A stretch of 64,000 nt of DNA from Saccharomycopsis phalli (GCA_020342235.1 CP073218.1:434001-498000); one strand, 5' to 3'; positions 49,847-61,700 are shown, counted from the first letter of the stretch. The notes: generated by a model not told the origin, from the sequence alone. Program-made: numbers and translations.

Positions 49847-49910
49847 CATTGGCCTTTTTCATTGACCTTTTCATTGACCTTTTTCATTGACCTTTTTCAT
49901 TGGCATTTTC
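49847..49910. repeat. 12-13-bp tandem repeat (CATTGACCTTTTT), 5 copies
   Basis: CATTGACCTTTTT and variants (CATTGGCC..., CATTGGCATTTTC) repeat five times, with related but looser copies just upstream (TTTTCAATGACC). It is a simple pyrimidine-rich array. Confidence 0.75.
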
Positions 49911-50137
49911 ACGCCAAATAGGCCGTTTCCAAGCATATGAGTACCCACATTACCCAATATCACGTCCCTCACCATCACTCAGCTAGCACAGGGCAAAAAG
50001 TGTACTCAGAAACGTGACTACAAACCGGTATCTCACCATCAACCCGCATTGCTCAAAATCGCTGCACAATCTGGGATGCCTTGTGCCGGGTAACATGACA
50101 TTTATACAATTTCCACGTACTACACCCACCAATAGCC

Positions 50138-50716
50138 ATGAGCAACTTGTCGTTGTATTCTATAAATGCTGCATTAATATTGGACAACGAGGGGAAGCGG
50201 TTATACGCAAACTACTACCAGCCAGTTCATCCAAACGTTGCCAACGATGAAACTTTTCAAATCAGTAACCCGTTTCCTACATTAAAGGCCCAGCAGGCAT
50301 TTGAATCGGGCCTCTTTTCCAAGACATTCAAGGCCAAGGCCAGCATCATCATCTTTGAGAACCAGATCGTCGTGTACAAAGTCATTAGTGACGTCATTGT
50401 CTACATTGTCGGCGATATCAACGAGAACGAGGCCATGTTGTACCAGGTGCTAACAGGGCTCACCGAGGCATTGGAGATTGTTTTGAAGGACGCCGTCCAC
50501 AAGAAATCAATCCAGGACAGCTACGACTTTGTCGCATTGGCCATTGACGAAACCATCGACGACGGAATCGTATTGGAGACCGACGGGAACGTCATTGCTT
50601 CCAGAGTGTCCAAGACACCTTCTTCGGAGAATACCTTGAATATCGAGTTGAACGAGCGTGGCTTGTTCAACGCCTTCCAGTTTGCCCGGAAAAAGGTCAA
50701 GGGTTTTAATTTTTAA
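50138..50716 (+). CDS. RET3: Coatomer zeta subunit Ret3
   Basis: Ret3 is the zeta subunit of the COPI coat, which carries proteins from Golgi back to ER; it pairs with the gamma subunit. The 192-residue protein is a longin/adaptin-small-chain fold: LYSINAALILDNEGKRLYANYY, KTFKAKASIIIFENQIVVYK, DVIVYIVGDINENEAMLYQVL and ALAIDETIDDGIVLETD. Length agrees with yeast Ret3 (189). The ATG at 50138 gives the standard N-terminus. Confidence 0.95.
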   Translation: MSNLSLYSINAALILDNEGKRLYANYYQPVHPNVANDETFQISNPFPTLKAQQAFESGLFSKTFKAKASIIIFENQIVVYKVISDVIVYIVGDINENEAMLYQVLTGLTEALEIVLKDAVHKKSIQDSYDFVALAIDETIDDGIVLETDGNVIASRVSKTPSSENTLNIELNERGLFNAFQFARKKVKGFNF

Positions 50717-50819
50717 TGTGTCGGGCATTACATGGTAAATAAGTATGTATTGTAATATTAGGATATTCATTGGCCTTTGCATATTAGTTGCTCTATTAGA
50801 CTCCCATTTGGGTATAAAC

Positions 50820-53795
50820 TCATTTTTTTCCTTTCTTCGGCTTGCCCCCTTTTGGCTTGCCAGAAGCCGGCAAAATCACCCTCAACCCTTTAACAGTAAA
50901 CGACGGTTGGAGGTCCGCCGGCTTCAACTTTTGGATAATACCGTGCTCCTTCTCAAAATCAAGATCAAAGTCAACCTCATCAGACTTTGCCTTGTTTACC
51001 TTTCTAGTGGAGAAATAATGGAGCGCCTCCGTCATGGACTTGCCCACTTTACCTGTCCCAGGCTCAATTTTCACCTTGTACTTGTACTTTGAAAACGCCT
51101 GCCATGGACCAAACATTGGTATCACTTCTTCAATATTCTCACCCAGACTCTGAATCTTGTACGAAAATTCGTCAAAGATTTCCAAATAGTTGGCCGGATG
51201 GAGATCCTCATCTAAAATATCAATAAACTGCTCGTTGTATTTCCGTTGCTGTTTGGTCGCGGTATTGTGGCGATTCTTCACCTCTGGTTCTGGCTTTCTC
51301 GCCTCTTCAGTTTGCTTTAATCCTCCCAAGACTTTTAATCTTGCAATTTTCTCTTCCTCATCCTGGTCTTTGTATTTTTGATTGATTTTCTTTTGCTTAC
51401 CCTTCTTTCCACGAACTTGTTTCGACACCGGCTTTTCTCTTGCCGCTGGTTCTTTAGTTGGTGCTGGTTCTTCACTCGGAGAATCAGCTGGTGTTGACTC
51501 TTCCTCAACTGACTCGGCAATCAGTAAATTGTCCACTTGCGTACTTAAGTCATTCAATCTGGCCTTAGCACTCGCCTTGATGTCTGCAATGGAATCTATA
51601 ATCTCAAATACAGTCTTTTCCAACCGTCTCTTCTTTGCAGCCTCTCTAGACTGGTCGTCAACCAACCATACAAACCCAATACCCATACTTAAATGGCCCG
51701 GAGGCAAAAAGTTCTTGTCTGAAGTGACGTTGAGCATCCCATCTGGTAGCAAAGTCCCATCATGGTCCAATTTATTCACATTGCACCCTTTTACAAACCA
51801 CGCTGGAGTAACTATCTTGGAGCTCCATGCCTTTGAAGACGACAAGGAGAACATTCCTGCTTGAGTTAATGTCGAAGGAGGAACAGGCTGTTCCTTGTAT
51901 GGGTTTTTCACAAACACTTTTAAGGACCCTTCCACATCCGAGTGAACATAGTAGTCGTTGGTGGAGTTGAAATACTTGTAGTATATCATCTCAAGCTGCA
52001 AGTTATCCTTTGCCGCAATTACTAGATACCCCTCACTGCTAATGAACCAGTAGAACTTCTCAAACCAGTGTTTTTGGCGCACTCTTCTAATCGACAAGTC
52101 CTTGTTGGTTCGCTCGATATCCTTCTTAAGAGTAGCATTGATCTTCTTCTCACTACTCTTAAGCGCAATCTCCGCAGTCTTTTCTGTCTTTTCTTTTTTG
52201 ATTTGCATGCTCTTCTTTTGGTCAAAGTACGTTTTGGAATTGGCCCATGCCGACTTTCCAAGATCAATCTTCACCACCACATATTTAACCTTATTGGTCT
52301 TGATCGTCGTGCTCTTCACATCGTCCTCCTCATCACTGCTAAACAAATCGTCAAAATCCTCTTGCTCATCTTCAGCCTCCTCGGTTTCTTCCTGCTCAGC
52401 TAGCCGGATTTTAATAATATTGTCCTTCAATAATAACGGTAGCACTATCATTTGTGCCACCTCGTTTCCACGCCCTTGTTCTGCGCCAATTAAAGTCTCA
52501 ATATTCTTCCAGTCCATACCCTGGTCAACCAACGTCTGTACTGCGGATTTGGCCTCTTCAATCTTGTCCGCATTCGTGATGATAAGCTCAGCCTTGAGAT
52601 AGTTCTCCAACTCCAAAGTATTGAGTGTATCAATCTTGTGTAGGTTTTCGCGTCTTACATTGTTCAACTTCTTCTCTAACAAGGCCTTGGACTGTTGGAT
52701 CTTCATGGCGTTCTTAAGAAGATCAAGCGACGAAAAGAACTTGTCCAACGTCTTGTTGTATCCTTCAAACGTGAGAATTTTGCAATCAGGCGCAGCGGCA
52801 ATTGGAAACGGCGAGAACGACTCGTAAAGGTATTCAGTGTTCAATCCTTCCTGGTCTCCAAGAAGTGTACTTTCAAGGTTACCGTCTTCCTTATTATATA
52901 GCGGATTCTTTTTCAACAAAATGTACCCGGTGATACCATTGTCACTATTTAACAACTGCACAATCTCACCCTCACTTTTCTCAAGAGCCTTCACTGACGC
53001 TTCCAACACCGACTTGTCTGAGCCAATAATGCTACTAGACTGTACCGGGTCTATCCCTTGTGCCTTTAAGTTTCTCAGAATCACATCAGAAGTAAGATAC
53101 GAGTTGTTTAAGAATAATAGCTTGAGTAGCGACAATTCTTTTTTCTTGGCTGCCTTTTTCAGAGCCTCGTACCATTCCAAGACACTTTCCTCACTGAAAC
53201 TCTTGCTCTTGTACAAAAGTTTTGCAGCAGATGCTTCGTCATCATCCGAGTCCTTGACCGAGTCGTGGAACAACAGCTTGTCAAACATTTGATACTTTTC
53301 TCGGACTGCGTATTTGTCGTTGGTTGCGCTTTCCTGTACCAAACGCTTGAGTACTAAAATTTCCTGGTCCGAGTTTAGTAAAATCACATTTCCGGCACTA
53401 AAGAACTCAAGCACAAGATAATACAACCCGTTGGCAAATTCAAGCACTATAATCCGGTCATCACCAACCTGCTTCAAGTTAGTGAGCCGTTTCAGCTTCA
53501 AGTGCTTTCTCAACTTGGTGACAAAGTTGGATGGAGCAGGCTCTAAGCGCCGTTCAAACTCCGATAGGTATAATTTAAATCCATAATCGACAAGAAGGTT
53601 CCATTTGGAATCCGGCTTGGCGAATTTAAGACTGAAAATACGGCTGGAGTTCAAGACGTTGTAGATATTTTGCAAACGGTGACCAACCACAGTAGAGTGC
53701 AATTCCGAGGCAATGATCTTCAAGTCAAGAGAGGTGAGTTTTTGCTGCCGTTAGAGAGAAAATTGATCTATATGAAAGTCCACACATACCTTCAT
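50820..53795 (-). CDS. RQC2: Ribosome quality control factor Rqc2 with 6-nt first exon
   Basis: Rqc2 (Tae2/NEMF) binds stalled 60S subunits and directs C-terminal Ala/Thr tailing of the nascent chain. Exon 1 is 53790-53795 (only ATGAAG) and exon 2 is 50820-53744, with a 45-nt intron (GTATGT donor, CTAAC branch, CAG acceptor). Spliced, the protein has 976 residues and begins MKQKLTSLDLKIIASEL, which matches the family start MKQRFSALDLK. Without the intron, exon 2 has no ATG before the conserved region. Domains are NFACT-N (with VGDDRIIVLEF holding the Asp-Arg pair needed for tailing), a long coiled coil, NFACT-R (HWFEKFYWFISSEGYLVIAA, PPSTLTQAGMF), a Lys/Glu-rich segment and NFACT-C. Confidence 0.92.
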
Positions 53796-53889
53796 CTTTG
53801 CCGAACACTGGCATATTGTCCATCATATACGCCGCCTTAGTTACCCTACTTTGTAGTGATTTGAATTGATGAGTTAACGTGACATCAAG

Positions 53890-54876
53890 ATGACTAGCTT
53901 ACAAGATGATCTTGAGAAGGTCGCCAAGGTGTTGAAAAAGGGTGACTCCAAGGTAATTTTTTTTGTAGGTGCTGGGATCTCGTCTACTAGCGATGGTGAG
54001 CCTTTGATTCCTGATTTCCGGTCACCAGGAACTGGATTGTACTACAATCTCGCCAAGTTGAATTTGCCGACTCCTGAGTCGGTTTTTGACATTGATTTTT
54101 TCAAAGAGAACCCAAAGCCATTCTACTCACTATGTAAAGACTTGCACCCTGCCCACACCCAGTTTTCGCCTACCCGATTCCATTATTTCATGAAACTTGT
54201 CAATGAAAACAACAAGCTAGTGCGTGTCTTCACCCAGAACATTGACTGTTTGGAAAGGGAGACGGGACTAGCTGCAGATAAAATTGTCGAGGCCCACGGC
54301 TCTTTTGCAGAGGAGTTTTGCGTGGACTGTAAGAAGAAGGCAGACAAGGACAAGTTTATCAAGCAAATGTTGGACAACGAGATTCCAAAGTGTGTGTACT
54401 GTCAGGGCACTTTAAAGCCCGCCATTGTATTCTTTGGAGAGCAACTCCCGGAGAGATTTTACGAGAAGTTTGACGAGGATCTTGATCAGGATATAGATCT
54501 CTGTATAGTAGCAGGGACCTCATTAAAGGTGCATCCGTTTGCGTCGTTGCCTGCGGAGGTGAACGACAAGTGTCTAAGGGTGTTGATTAACAACGAAAAG
54601 GTGGGGGATTTTGAGGATTATCCAAGGGACAGTGACTTGCTCGCTATTGGAGACTGTGATGAGATTGCTGACCGCATTGCTGAGTTGTGTGGATGGAAAG
54701 AGCAGTTGGACAAGTTTGTAAATTCGCACAAGAAAACTGAGCATGCCAAAACTGCAGTCGAGATGGTGGAGGATATGAAGAAGAGCAAGAACTTGGAGGA
54801 GAAATTTAAAGGGACGAAGGACAATGACGTGGATAAAGTCGCAGAGAGTCTTTCGGGTTTGGGTCTTGATAAATGA
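53890..54876 (+). CDS. HST2: Sir2-family NAD-dependent deacetylase Hst2
   Basis: Hst2 is the mainly cytoplasmic sirtuin (SIRT2 class), which deacetylates lysines using NAD. The 328-residue protein shows FFVGAGISS, IPDFRSPGTGLYYNLAKL, FTQNIDCLER, the catalytic His136 in EAHGSFAEEF, and the zinc cysteines C144-x2-C147 and C168-x2-C171. KPAIVFFGEQLP, AGTSLKVHPFASLP and INNEKVGDF follow. Between the GAGIS glycine loop and IPDFRS this protein has about five extra residues (STSDGEPL instead of a TSAG-like tetrapeptide). The C-terminus is charged and helical. The start at 53890 is the first ATG, 94 bp from the divergent RQC2 start. Confidence 0.95.
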   Translation: MTSLQDDLEKVAKVLKKGDSKVIFFVGAGISSTSDGEPLIPDFRSPGTGLYYNLAKLNLPTPESVFDIDFFKENPKPFYSLCKDLHPAHTQFSPTRFHYFMKLVNENNKLVRVFTQNIDCLERETGLAADKIVEAHGSFAEEFCVDCKKKADKDKFIKQMLDNEIPKCVYCQGTLKPAIVFFGEQLPERFYEKFDEDLDQDIDLCIVAGTSLKVHPFASLPAEVNDKCLRVLINNEKVGDFEDYPRDSDLLAIGDCDEIADRIAELCGWKEQLDKFVNSHKKTEHAKTAVEMVEDMKKSKNLEEKFKGTKDNDVDKVAESLSGLGLDK

Positions 54877-56668
54877 GATGCTAGTATTATTTGAGTGGTT
54901 ATTTATTTGTATAGGTGAATATGTGTCTATTAATGAATAGTAGAAGCAGTGTCACCTTTTGGGTGAATTTACTTGTCATTTCAATGGGTGTTGCGCGGAC
55001 AACAGGCGTTTGTATAAGCTTTACCAATTGAAATGAGGTGGAAATCGGCCGATCGATCTGACTCAATAAATTGCCGAGACTACTCTTGGCGGATTATCTC
55101 AAAGGGTATTCTTTTGACGCCGATTTAGACTACGGAATTGCGGGGCTTGGACAAGACTGCAGGACTCGACACCAGGGAAATCGTAGTACCTGGCTTAAAA
55201 ATTGTCACACTGGGGCAATATTCTTGGCTAGCAGGTATATTGTTAAAATCGGTGTCACGGAAAAGGACAATAGCACGCTTTGCTGCACAGTGAGCAATGT
55301 GGTTTCAGATAGTATGTGGGGAAGTGCCATGCCGTCCGGAATAAATCGGATAGTGTGGGGACATTGTGTTGGTTTTACTTTATTTGCTGCCGAGTCACTG
55401 CACTATAATATCGGAGAAGCAAACTTCTGCAGGCATTACTTCGCTATTCCTTCTTTACTGAGGGGTTCAGAGTGAAAATCGCCTCAAGTGACAATGGACA
55501 TTACCATTTTACAGTGATTGAAGACAACATCTCCGGCAGAAAGGGAACAGTTTACGGTTTCTGCCGTATCGTCCCGGACTAACAGTAAAGTCTTGGCCAA
55601 CGGTATCGTGACAAGAGATAATTGGACAGAGAGGCACCCTTGATAGTTGGCTGCTTGGTAAAAATTTGTAAAATGGCATGTAGGGTCAATACGACTGAGT
55701 GGCCGATTGTTCTGGATCAAGATGGAAAGCTACAAGATATATTCTGCGATACTCATTATTCATTATCCAACAGTTGTACACATACCAGCAGATTAGCAGC
55801 GACGTCGCCTTGGCACTGTTGTCATGTGTGATCATGTATCTCGGGATGATAATCGGTACGTCAGATAAAACGCACGACGAAGTTTGATAAAAGGGGAATT
55901 CGTGATTGCAACTTAGGTTGGGGCTACTATTGCCGGGCTTTTAGTTGATGTAGATGGCTTGCTATTGACAAAAATTGGTGTTGGTTCCATTGCTGATGTG
56001 AGGTGTAGTTGGACCGTTTTGTCAAGAATAATGTGTCCCTGTTGTCTGTCGACAGCTAATAATAGAAGCACAAAATGCAGAAGATCTAAATTAAATGCAT
56101 TCATAATATATTAATACAGTTACTGGGCAAGTGGTGTGTAGTTTGGTAAAATGTGGCTACATTCCTACGTCGGAAATACTGGCCACAAGTCGGAAAAAAG
56201 AACACCCGTTAGAAATTGGAATGTGATTAAGGAGAACTGGCTATAAACAATAGCTCTGCCATTTGAATATATATATATATATTTGTTATTTAGTACACCG
56301 TCGATCCTCTATATAAAAATGCAACATGCCTTGATTTACTTGAAAAGCATGTATGGGTGCCCCGGATAATCCATGCAAATCCTGTATTCAGTACTCCGAT
56401 TGAGCAATCCACGGCTTCCCGACTTTACCCATTTATCACTCTTTGCCGGTGGGGTAGATTAAGCCCCGGAAATTATTCATGTTGTCTCGTCTCCTTTACC
56501 CAGCAGGTTCATGCAGAAATACGGTGCGTGGAGAGAAACTGTGATTATTGCAAGTGTGGAGAAATGCGAGTATCGCAGCAATTATGAATAAATATCCATC
56601 AGGATGGATTTTAGCAGCAGTATATATTGCCTATGGTTTACGGGGCTTTCTGACTATTTTGCGGCAAC
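54877..56668. other. Long intergenic region upstream of the JEN-type transporter
   Basis: 1.8 kb without a supportable intact gene. On the minus strand 55913-56104 is a 63-codon frame with a real ATG and a signal-peptide-like start (MNAFNLDLLHFVLLLLAV). Another minus frame (55484-55720) follows it. Together they could be scraps of a decayed secreted protein, but I cannot name it. A plus frame at 55071-55475 opens at TTG and has no known domain. A TATA-like ATATAAAAA lies at 56311. Long promoters are common for glucose-repressed carboxylate transporters. Confidence 0.4.
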
Positions 56669-58177
56669 ATGACATCTTCTGAAAAAGCTCACAAGCTTGT
56701 CATCAACAAAGAGACAGTTCGCAATTATATCATCACCCGTTTCACCTCACTTGTTCCAAAAAAAGAGGATCTTGTGTTTGACTCCCGGTTTTGGAACCCT
56801 TTTTCTCCATTGAAGCTTCTCACGGCCCGCCAATGGTCTCTTTTCTTTGTAGGTTTCTGGTGCTGGACATGGGACGCATTTGACTACTTTTCTGTTTCGC
56901 TTAATGCCTCAACCTTGGCCGAAGAATTTGACAAAAAGGTTTCTGATATAACCTGGGGGATTACATTGGTTCTCATGTTGCGATCGGTTGGTGCCATCAT
57001 CTTTGGATTGTGGTCCGACAGATATGGTAGACGAATACCACTTGTGGTTCTCATGTTGTCCCTTATGGTGTTACAGATTGGATTGGGCTATGTCAAAACA
57101 TATGAGCAATTTCTTGGGGTTCGTGCTTTATTTGGGATATTCATGGGCGGTGTATTTGGTCCTGCACATGCATTGGCACTCGAGGACACTCCGGTTGAGT
57201 CGCATGGTATCTTGTCCGGTATCTTCCAGGAGGGTTATGCGTTTGGGTACTTGTTGGTTGTCTGCTTCCAGAGAGCAATCACCTACAATTCCAAGCATTC
57301 GTGGAGAGCCTTGTTCTGGTTCAGTGCCGGTCCTGGTGCGCTTATCAGTGTTTGGCTTCTTTTAGTCTCAGAGACAAAGGCCTTCAAAAGACACCAAGAG
57401 TTGTCGCTTTTGAATAATGCGGATTCTGCTGGAGTTCGTTTTGTGAAGCAAGGCAAAAAGGCGCTTAAAGAGTACTGGCTTGTGTCGCTCTACTTGGTGC
57501 TTCTTATGAGTGGGTTCAATTTCAGTTCCCATGGATCCCAAGACTTGTACCCAACGATGTTGACTCAACAGCTTAAATTCAGCAGCGACCGATCTACTGT
57601 CACCAATAGTGTTGCCAACTTAGGTGCTATTGTAGGAGGTATTTTCTTTGGTCACATTTCGAATTTCATTGGCCGAAGATTGGCAATCATCCTTTGTTGC
57701 ATAGGAGGGGGTGCGGTGATCTACCCATGGGCCTTTGTTCATACCAGTGCCATCAACGCAGGTGTTTTCTTTTTGCAGTTTTTTGTTCAGGGTGCCTGGG
57801 GCATTGTCCCTATTCACTTGTCTGAGTTGTCTCCACCACAATTCCGGTCATTTGTCGCAGGTTTGTCTTACCAGCTCGGAAACTTGGTTTCTAGTGCGTC
57901 GGCCACTATTGAGGCCAAAATAGGTGAAAGATTCCCCTTGTACGACAAAAACGGGAACCAAGTACCACATAGCTACGACTACGGCAAGGTCATGGCGATT
58001 TTCATTGGTTGTGTCTTTGGATACTTGTTGCTCATCACCTTGATTGGCCCTGAAAACAAGGGTGCAGATTTGCAGCTTGACCACGAGGAGGACTATGACT
58101 TGGAGCATACCACTTCTCTTGGTTCGGCGTCAATGCACTCCAATGACATTGAAAAGGCGACGGTGACCCATGCTTAG
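56669..58177 (+). CDS. JEN1: Carboxylate:proton symporter of the Jen family
   Basis: Jen permeases import lactate, pyruvate and acetate (Jen1) or dicarboxylates such as succinate and malate (Jen2) at the plasma membrane. The 502-residue MFS protein has about 12 hydrophobic helices and RYGRRIP. The diagnostic Jen signature N-x2-S/T-H-x-S/T-Q-D-x3-T appears as NFSSHGSQDLYPT at 284-296. The N-terminal FWNPFSPLKLLTARQW and the C-terminal YDLEHTTSLGS are also family-like. Jen1 and Jen2 share the signature, so the substrate class is not settled; the symbol is given for the family. The ATG at 56669 is the first in frame. Long N- and C-terminal tails suggest ubiquitin-dependent turnover, as known for Jen1. 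Confidence 0.9.
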   Translation: MTSSEKAHKLVINKETVRNYIITRFTSLVPKKEDLVFDSRFWNPFSPLKLLTARQWSLFFVGFWCWTWDAFDYFSVSLNASTLAEEFDKKVSDITWGITLVLMLRSVGAIIFGLWSDRYGRRIPLVVLMLSLMVLQIGLGYVKTYEQFLGVRALFGIFMGGVFGPAHALALEDTPVESHGILSGIFQEGYAFGYLLVVCFQRAITYNSKHSWRALFWFSAGPGALISVWLLLVSETKAFKRHQELSLLNNADSAGVRFVKQGKKALKEYWLVSLYLVLLMSGFNFSSHGSQDLYPTMLTQQLKFSSDRSTVTNSVANLGAIVGGIFFGHISNFIGRRLAIILCCIGGGAVIYPWAFVHTSAINAGVFFLQFFVQGAWGIVPIHLSELSPPQFRSFVAGLSYQLGNLVSSASATIEAKIGERFPLYDKNGNQVPHSYDYGKVMAIFIGCVFGYLLLITLIGPENKGADLQLDHEEDYDLEHTTSLGSASMHSNDIEKATVTHA

Positions 58178-58790
58178 ATTTACGTTGGGTGCCTCTGGTA
58201 CGGGTTTTATTTTTTAAATATAAGGTTTGCTGACAATTGTAAATCATTTTAGATTTACATAAAAGAGCGGGTAATGTGCCAGTAGTGGAATAACAGGAGC
58301 CGTCATTCGAGCCTGGAGCCCATAAATGAGTAAATTTCCATTCTAGTCAATGGCGCAAACTTTTTTCGGAAATACTAGCCGTATCACTTGTTGATGTGCG
58401 TGTTCACTTGGTGATCATGCAACGTGGATAGCACCAGCAATAGCAGTGCTGTGTGTGGTCATTAGTATGCTCCTAGTAGATGTGTAGCCTGTCAGAAAAA
58501 CATGTCGATATTACCGCTACTAGCGTGAAAATCTTTGACGAGGTCACCTACATTCCGATTAATGCCCCATATATTTGGTTCTGGTGAAAACAGGCCATGC
58601 ATCCTTGTGATTGCTCGTTTCTCCACACCTGTAGAAAAGTAGATTTTTACGCACCACTGGTATAAACGATTAGACACATTTTCATTCATATAGACCTCGG
58701 CATATTTTCGTGTGAGAGGCACGTACACCGAGACAGTATTCCAACAAGCAAATATTCCAACAAGCCAGAACATATATTTATATTGGTACC
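58178..58790. other. Intergenic region between the JEN-type gene and the GIP3-type gene
   Basis: 613 bp. A minus-strand frame (58492-58773, 93 codons, ATG, hydrophobic N-terminus MFWLVGIFACW) is present. It would start only 17 bp from the next ATG on the other strand, so I do not call it. Nothing else is seen. Confidence 0.4.
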
Positions 58791-61700
58791 ATGAGCGATG
58801 CACATAAAATAGATAAGGCCCTAGATAGTATACGGCAGAAAGTCCGGTCCGATACAGGGGAGCTTATCAGGGGCTTCAGCAACGACGAGGTCAAATGGTT
58901 CCTTCGAGGATCAATCAAAGTTGACAACTCTGCTTCTGACGACGAGGAGGTGGCAACAAAAATCCCACAACCGGCGGAGGAACCGGAAGCTGGTCACGAC
59001 TCAGAGGCACCTGTTGGCATGGCAAAATTGTCTCTCGACAGCCCAGAGAAGGCAAGTCCAACTACTCACAGCAGTGGCGTTCATGCGAATGGAACCAATG
59101 ACCTATCATTACACCGACGGACAAGCATCATTTCCACGCCAAGCAACAGTTTTTTCTCCAAGTTCTCGTCCAAGTTCTCCAAAAAGCCCAAGGAAGATGA
59201 AGGCAGCCGTTTGGTCCGAAGCAACTCCATCTCCGCGAAGCTGAAAGCTCCAGAGAGAAAGCCGGTTGAGGAAATCAAACTCTCGCGGTCTGTCTCCACA
59301 CCAGCAGCCGCAAGACTACAGGAGGATTTGGACCCACGGTTTGAGAAATTCCTCGAGTTTTACAACTCCAATGGGCTCAAAAAGGTCGAAAAATTGCTGC
59401 AAAAGCACGTAGCTTTGCACTCAGCTGGAAACGCCGACCATGGGCCTACTACTGATGTGTTGGGCAGACCTATTCCACCACATCCAGACGTGGCTCCGTT
59501 AGCACCAGCACTCAAGCCTACTCGCCACTATGACTATTCGCCGGAAAAGAACGCCGCTGTTTCGTCAACTTCTCCTCGGAGCTCGGGGCTTCTAGGCTCG
59601 TTCCTTAAGCGGCATCAAAGCGTCGAACTTGAACACAAACCTCTGCCCAAACAATCCGTCACGCCTTTCAAATCTTCGTCGTCAGTGGACGTATCCTCAG
59701 ATGACAAGCTGGAGATTCCTGGGTTTTCAGAATTGCCTGTGTTGAAACGGGTCTCTTTTAGCGAGAAAGTCTTCTTTAATGATCCTCCGCAGCAAATTGC
59801 GTCGAGGAATCCCCGCAAAGGTGAGGTGGAAATCCTAAAAAACGGGAGCGTGCTTGTGCACAAATTGACGGCCGAAGAGAGGCTCAAGATCCACCAGGCA
59901 GGCTGCGGTGGAGTAGTTGTGGGTGGAATTGCGCACTTCAACGTTGCGAAAACTGACGAGGAGGAGGATGCGAAGATCGCCAAGGCGAAGATGATCTCCA
60001 TTGACAAGCCGATGATGAGCCGAAGCAAGAGCAGCAGTAATACAAAGGAAAAGGAAGAGCAGTATGATAGTGATGTATCAAACGATAGTAGCGACTCTAT
60101 CAACAAGTTGATGCTCCAGAAAGTACCATTGGACTTGCTTTATACGAGATGTTGTCATTTGCGAGAGATTCTCCCAATCAAGTCGACTGCTAAGCAGATA
60201 CCCGTGGGAAGTACGAAACCATTGACTAATTTGACTTTCAAGAACCCGGTTCCGTCTTTGATTGAGATCTTAACGTTCAGCGACTTTATTAGCATTGCTC
60301 CAATCACTTGCATTAGTATCGATGGAGTCTCCTTGACGTTTGAGATGCTCCGCATTTTGCTTGCTTCACTTGCCTACAAGACCAATTTAGAGAAGTTGAC
60401 GTTCCGCAACACTGCCATTGACGAAAAGGGATGGAAGCTCTTGTGCTGGTTCTTGATTAAAAACACACACTTAAAGTCCCTAGACTTGACCCAGTGCTCG
60501 TCCTTGGTCGTCAACGTCTCCAAAAGAAGCAAGTCGGCCGCCCTGGCAAACCTCGTGCGCATGGTCTCCAACAAGGATAATCGTTCGGACGTTGATTGGT
60601 CCTTGTTTGTCGCTACATTGATCTCCCGAGGTGGGATCGGAGAGCTTATTCTTACAGGATGCAAGATCCCTAGCTTGGCGCTTTTTACCAAGCTTTTTGA
60701 GCTCGGCTTGTCGCAAACCACATTTAGCGTCGGCTTGGCATTCAACAACTTGGGTATTGGTCATATGCGCGTGGTATGCAACTGGCTCTATAACAACAGC
60801 GACAGGGTATTAGCCGTCGATCTAGGATACAACGATCTTAGTAGAATGCATACCTGTGGCGAAACCGGCTTCATGGTAATCAACAGCATGCTTCAGAAGT
60901 TGAACAAGAGCCAAAAGAAGTGCCTGCTCAAGTGCTTCTCGCTTAGCACTACTGAGATGCAAGGGATAAAGGATTGTCCGCCTACTGCGGAATGGATGGT
61001 TACTTCTGAATCCATCTTTTTCAACCTTCTGAAACTTCTGCTGTTGAAATACTTGGACATATCAGGCAATCCTTACTACTTCAAGTTTAACCTTGAGTCG
61101 ATCATCTCAATGCTCCCGTTGCTTCTGAGTATCGCACAGATACAGTTTGAGTACAATGATCTCGGGGCCATGGAAATTGCGGGCCTCTGTGAAGGTTTGC
61201 TTGGGTGCAAGTATCTATCATATGTGTCCTTTATTGGAAACCAGTTGGATAATAATTCGTATGCGTCGCTTTGCAGCCTTATCAAGAACTCAAAGTCGAT
61301 CTTCTGGTTAGACTTGGACTACGACACTGTTCCGGAGGTTGTGAAAACCCAACTCAGTCTCCATTGTATGCGGAACTTGGAGCAAGCCTTGTATAGACAA
61401 AAGGATGGCTCATTGGAAAATATTTCAGATGAGATTCTTCCTGACAGCGAATTTACGTTGAGTTCGCTTTCAGATGAAATCATGTCATTGATCTACGAGA
61501 AACGTCCAAGTACGCCGGAGGAGAATCAGAAGACGCAAACCACTGTAAAAAAGTTCTTGGCCAAAGTGACTGAGATCAAGAAGAAGTTGAACGAGACTCT
61601 TGACAAGCTTATTGAGTTGAAGTCGCGACACGAACTCAACAACCAAGGCAAGGAGACCTTGATTAGATACTATTACATTGACTCTGCGTTACTGAAGATT

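Larger units (their letters stand above)
49430..50137. other. Intergenic region between WWM1 and RET3
   Basis: 708 bp with two short tandem arrays described separately and no gene. The last 120 bp hold the RET3 promoter. I see no tRNA or other RNA gene. Confidence 0.5.

Noticed and set aside
58492-58773. 93-codon minus frame with hydrophobic N-terminus
   Set aside because: Its ATG would be 17 bp from the divergent GIP3-type ATG, and no family is recognised; it might still be a real small gene, but support is too weak.
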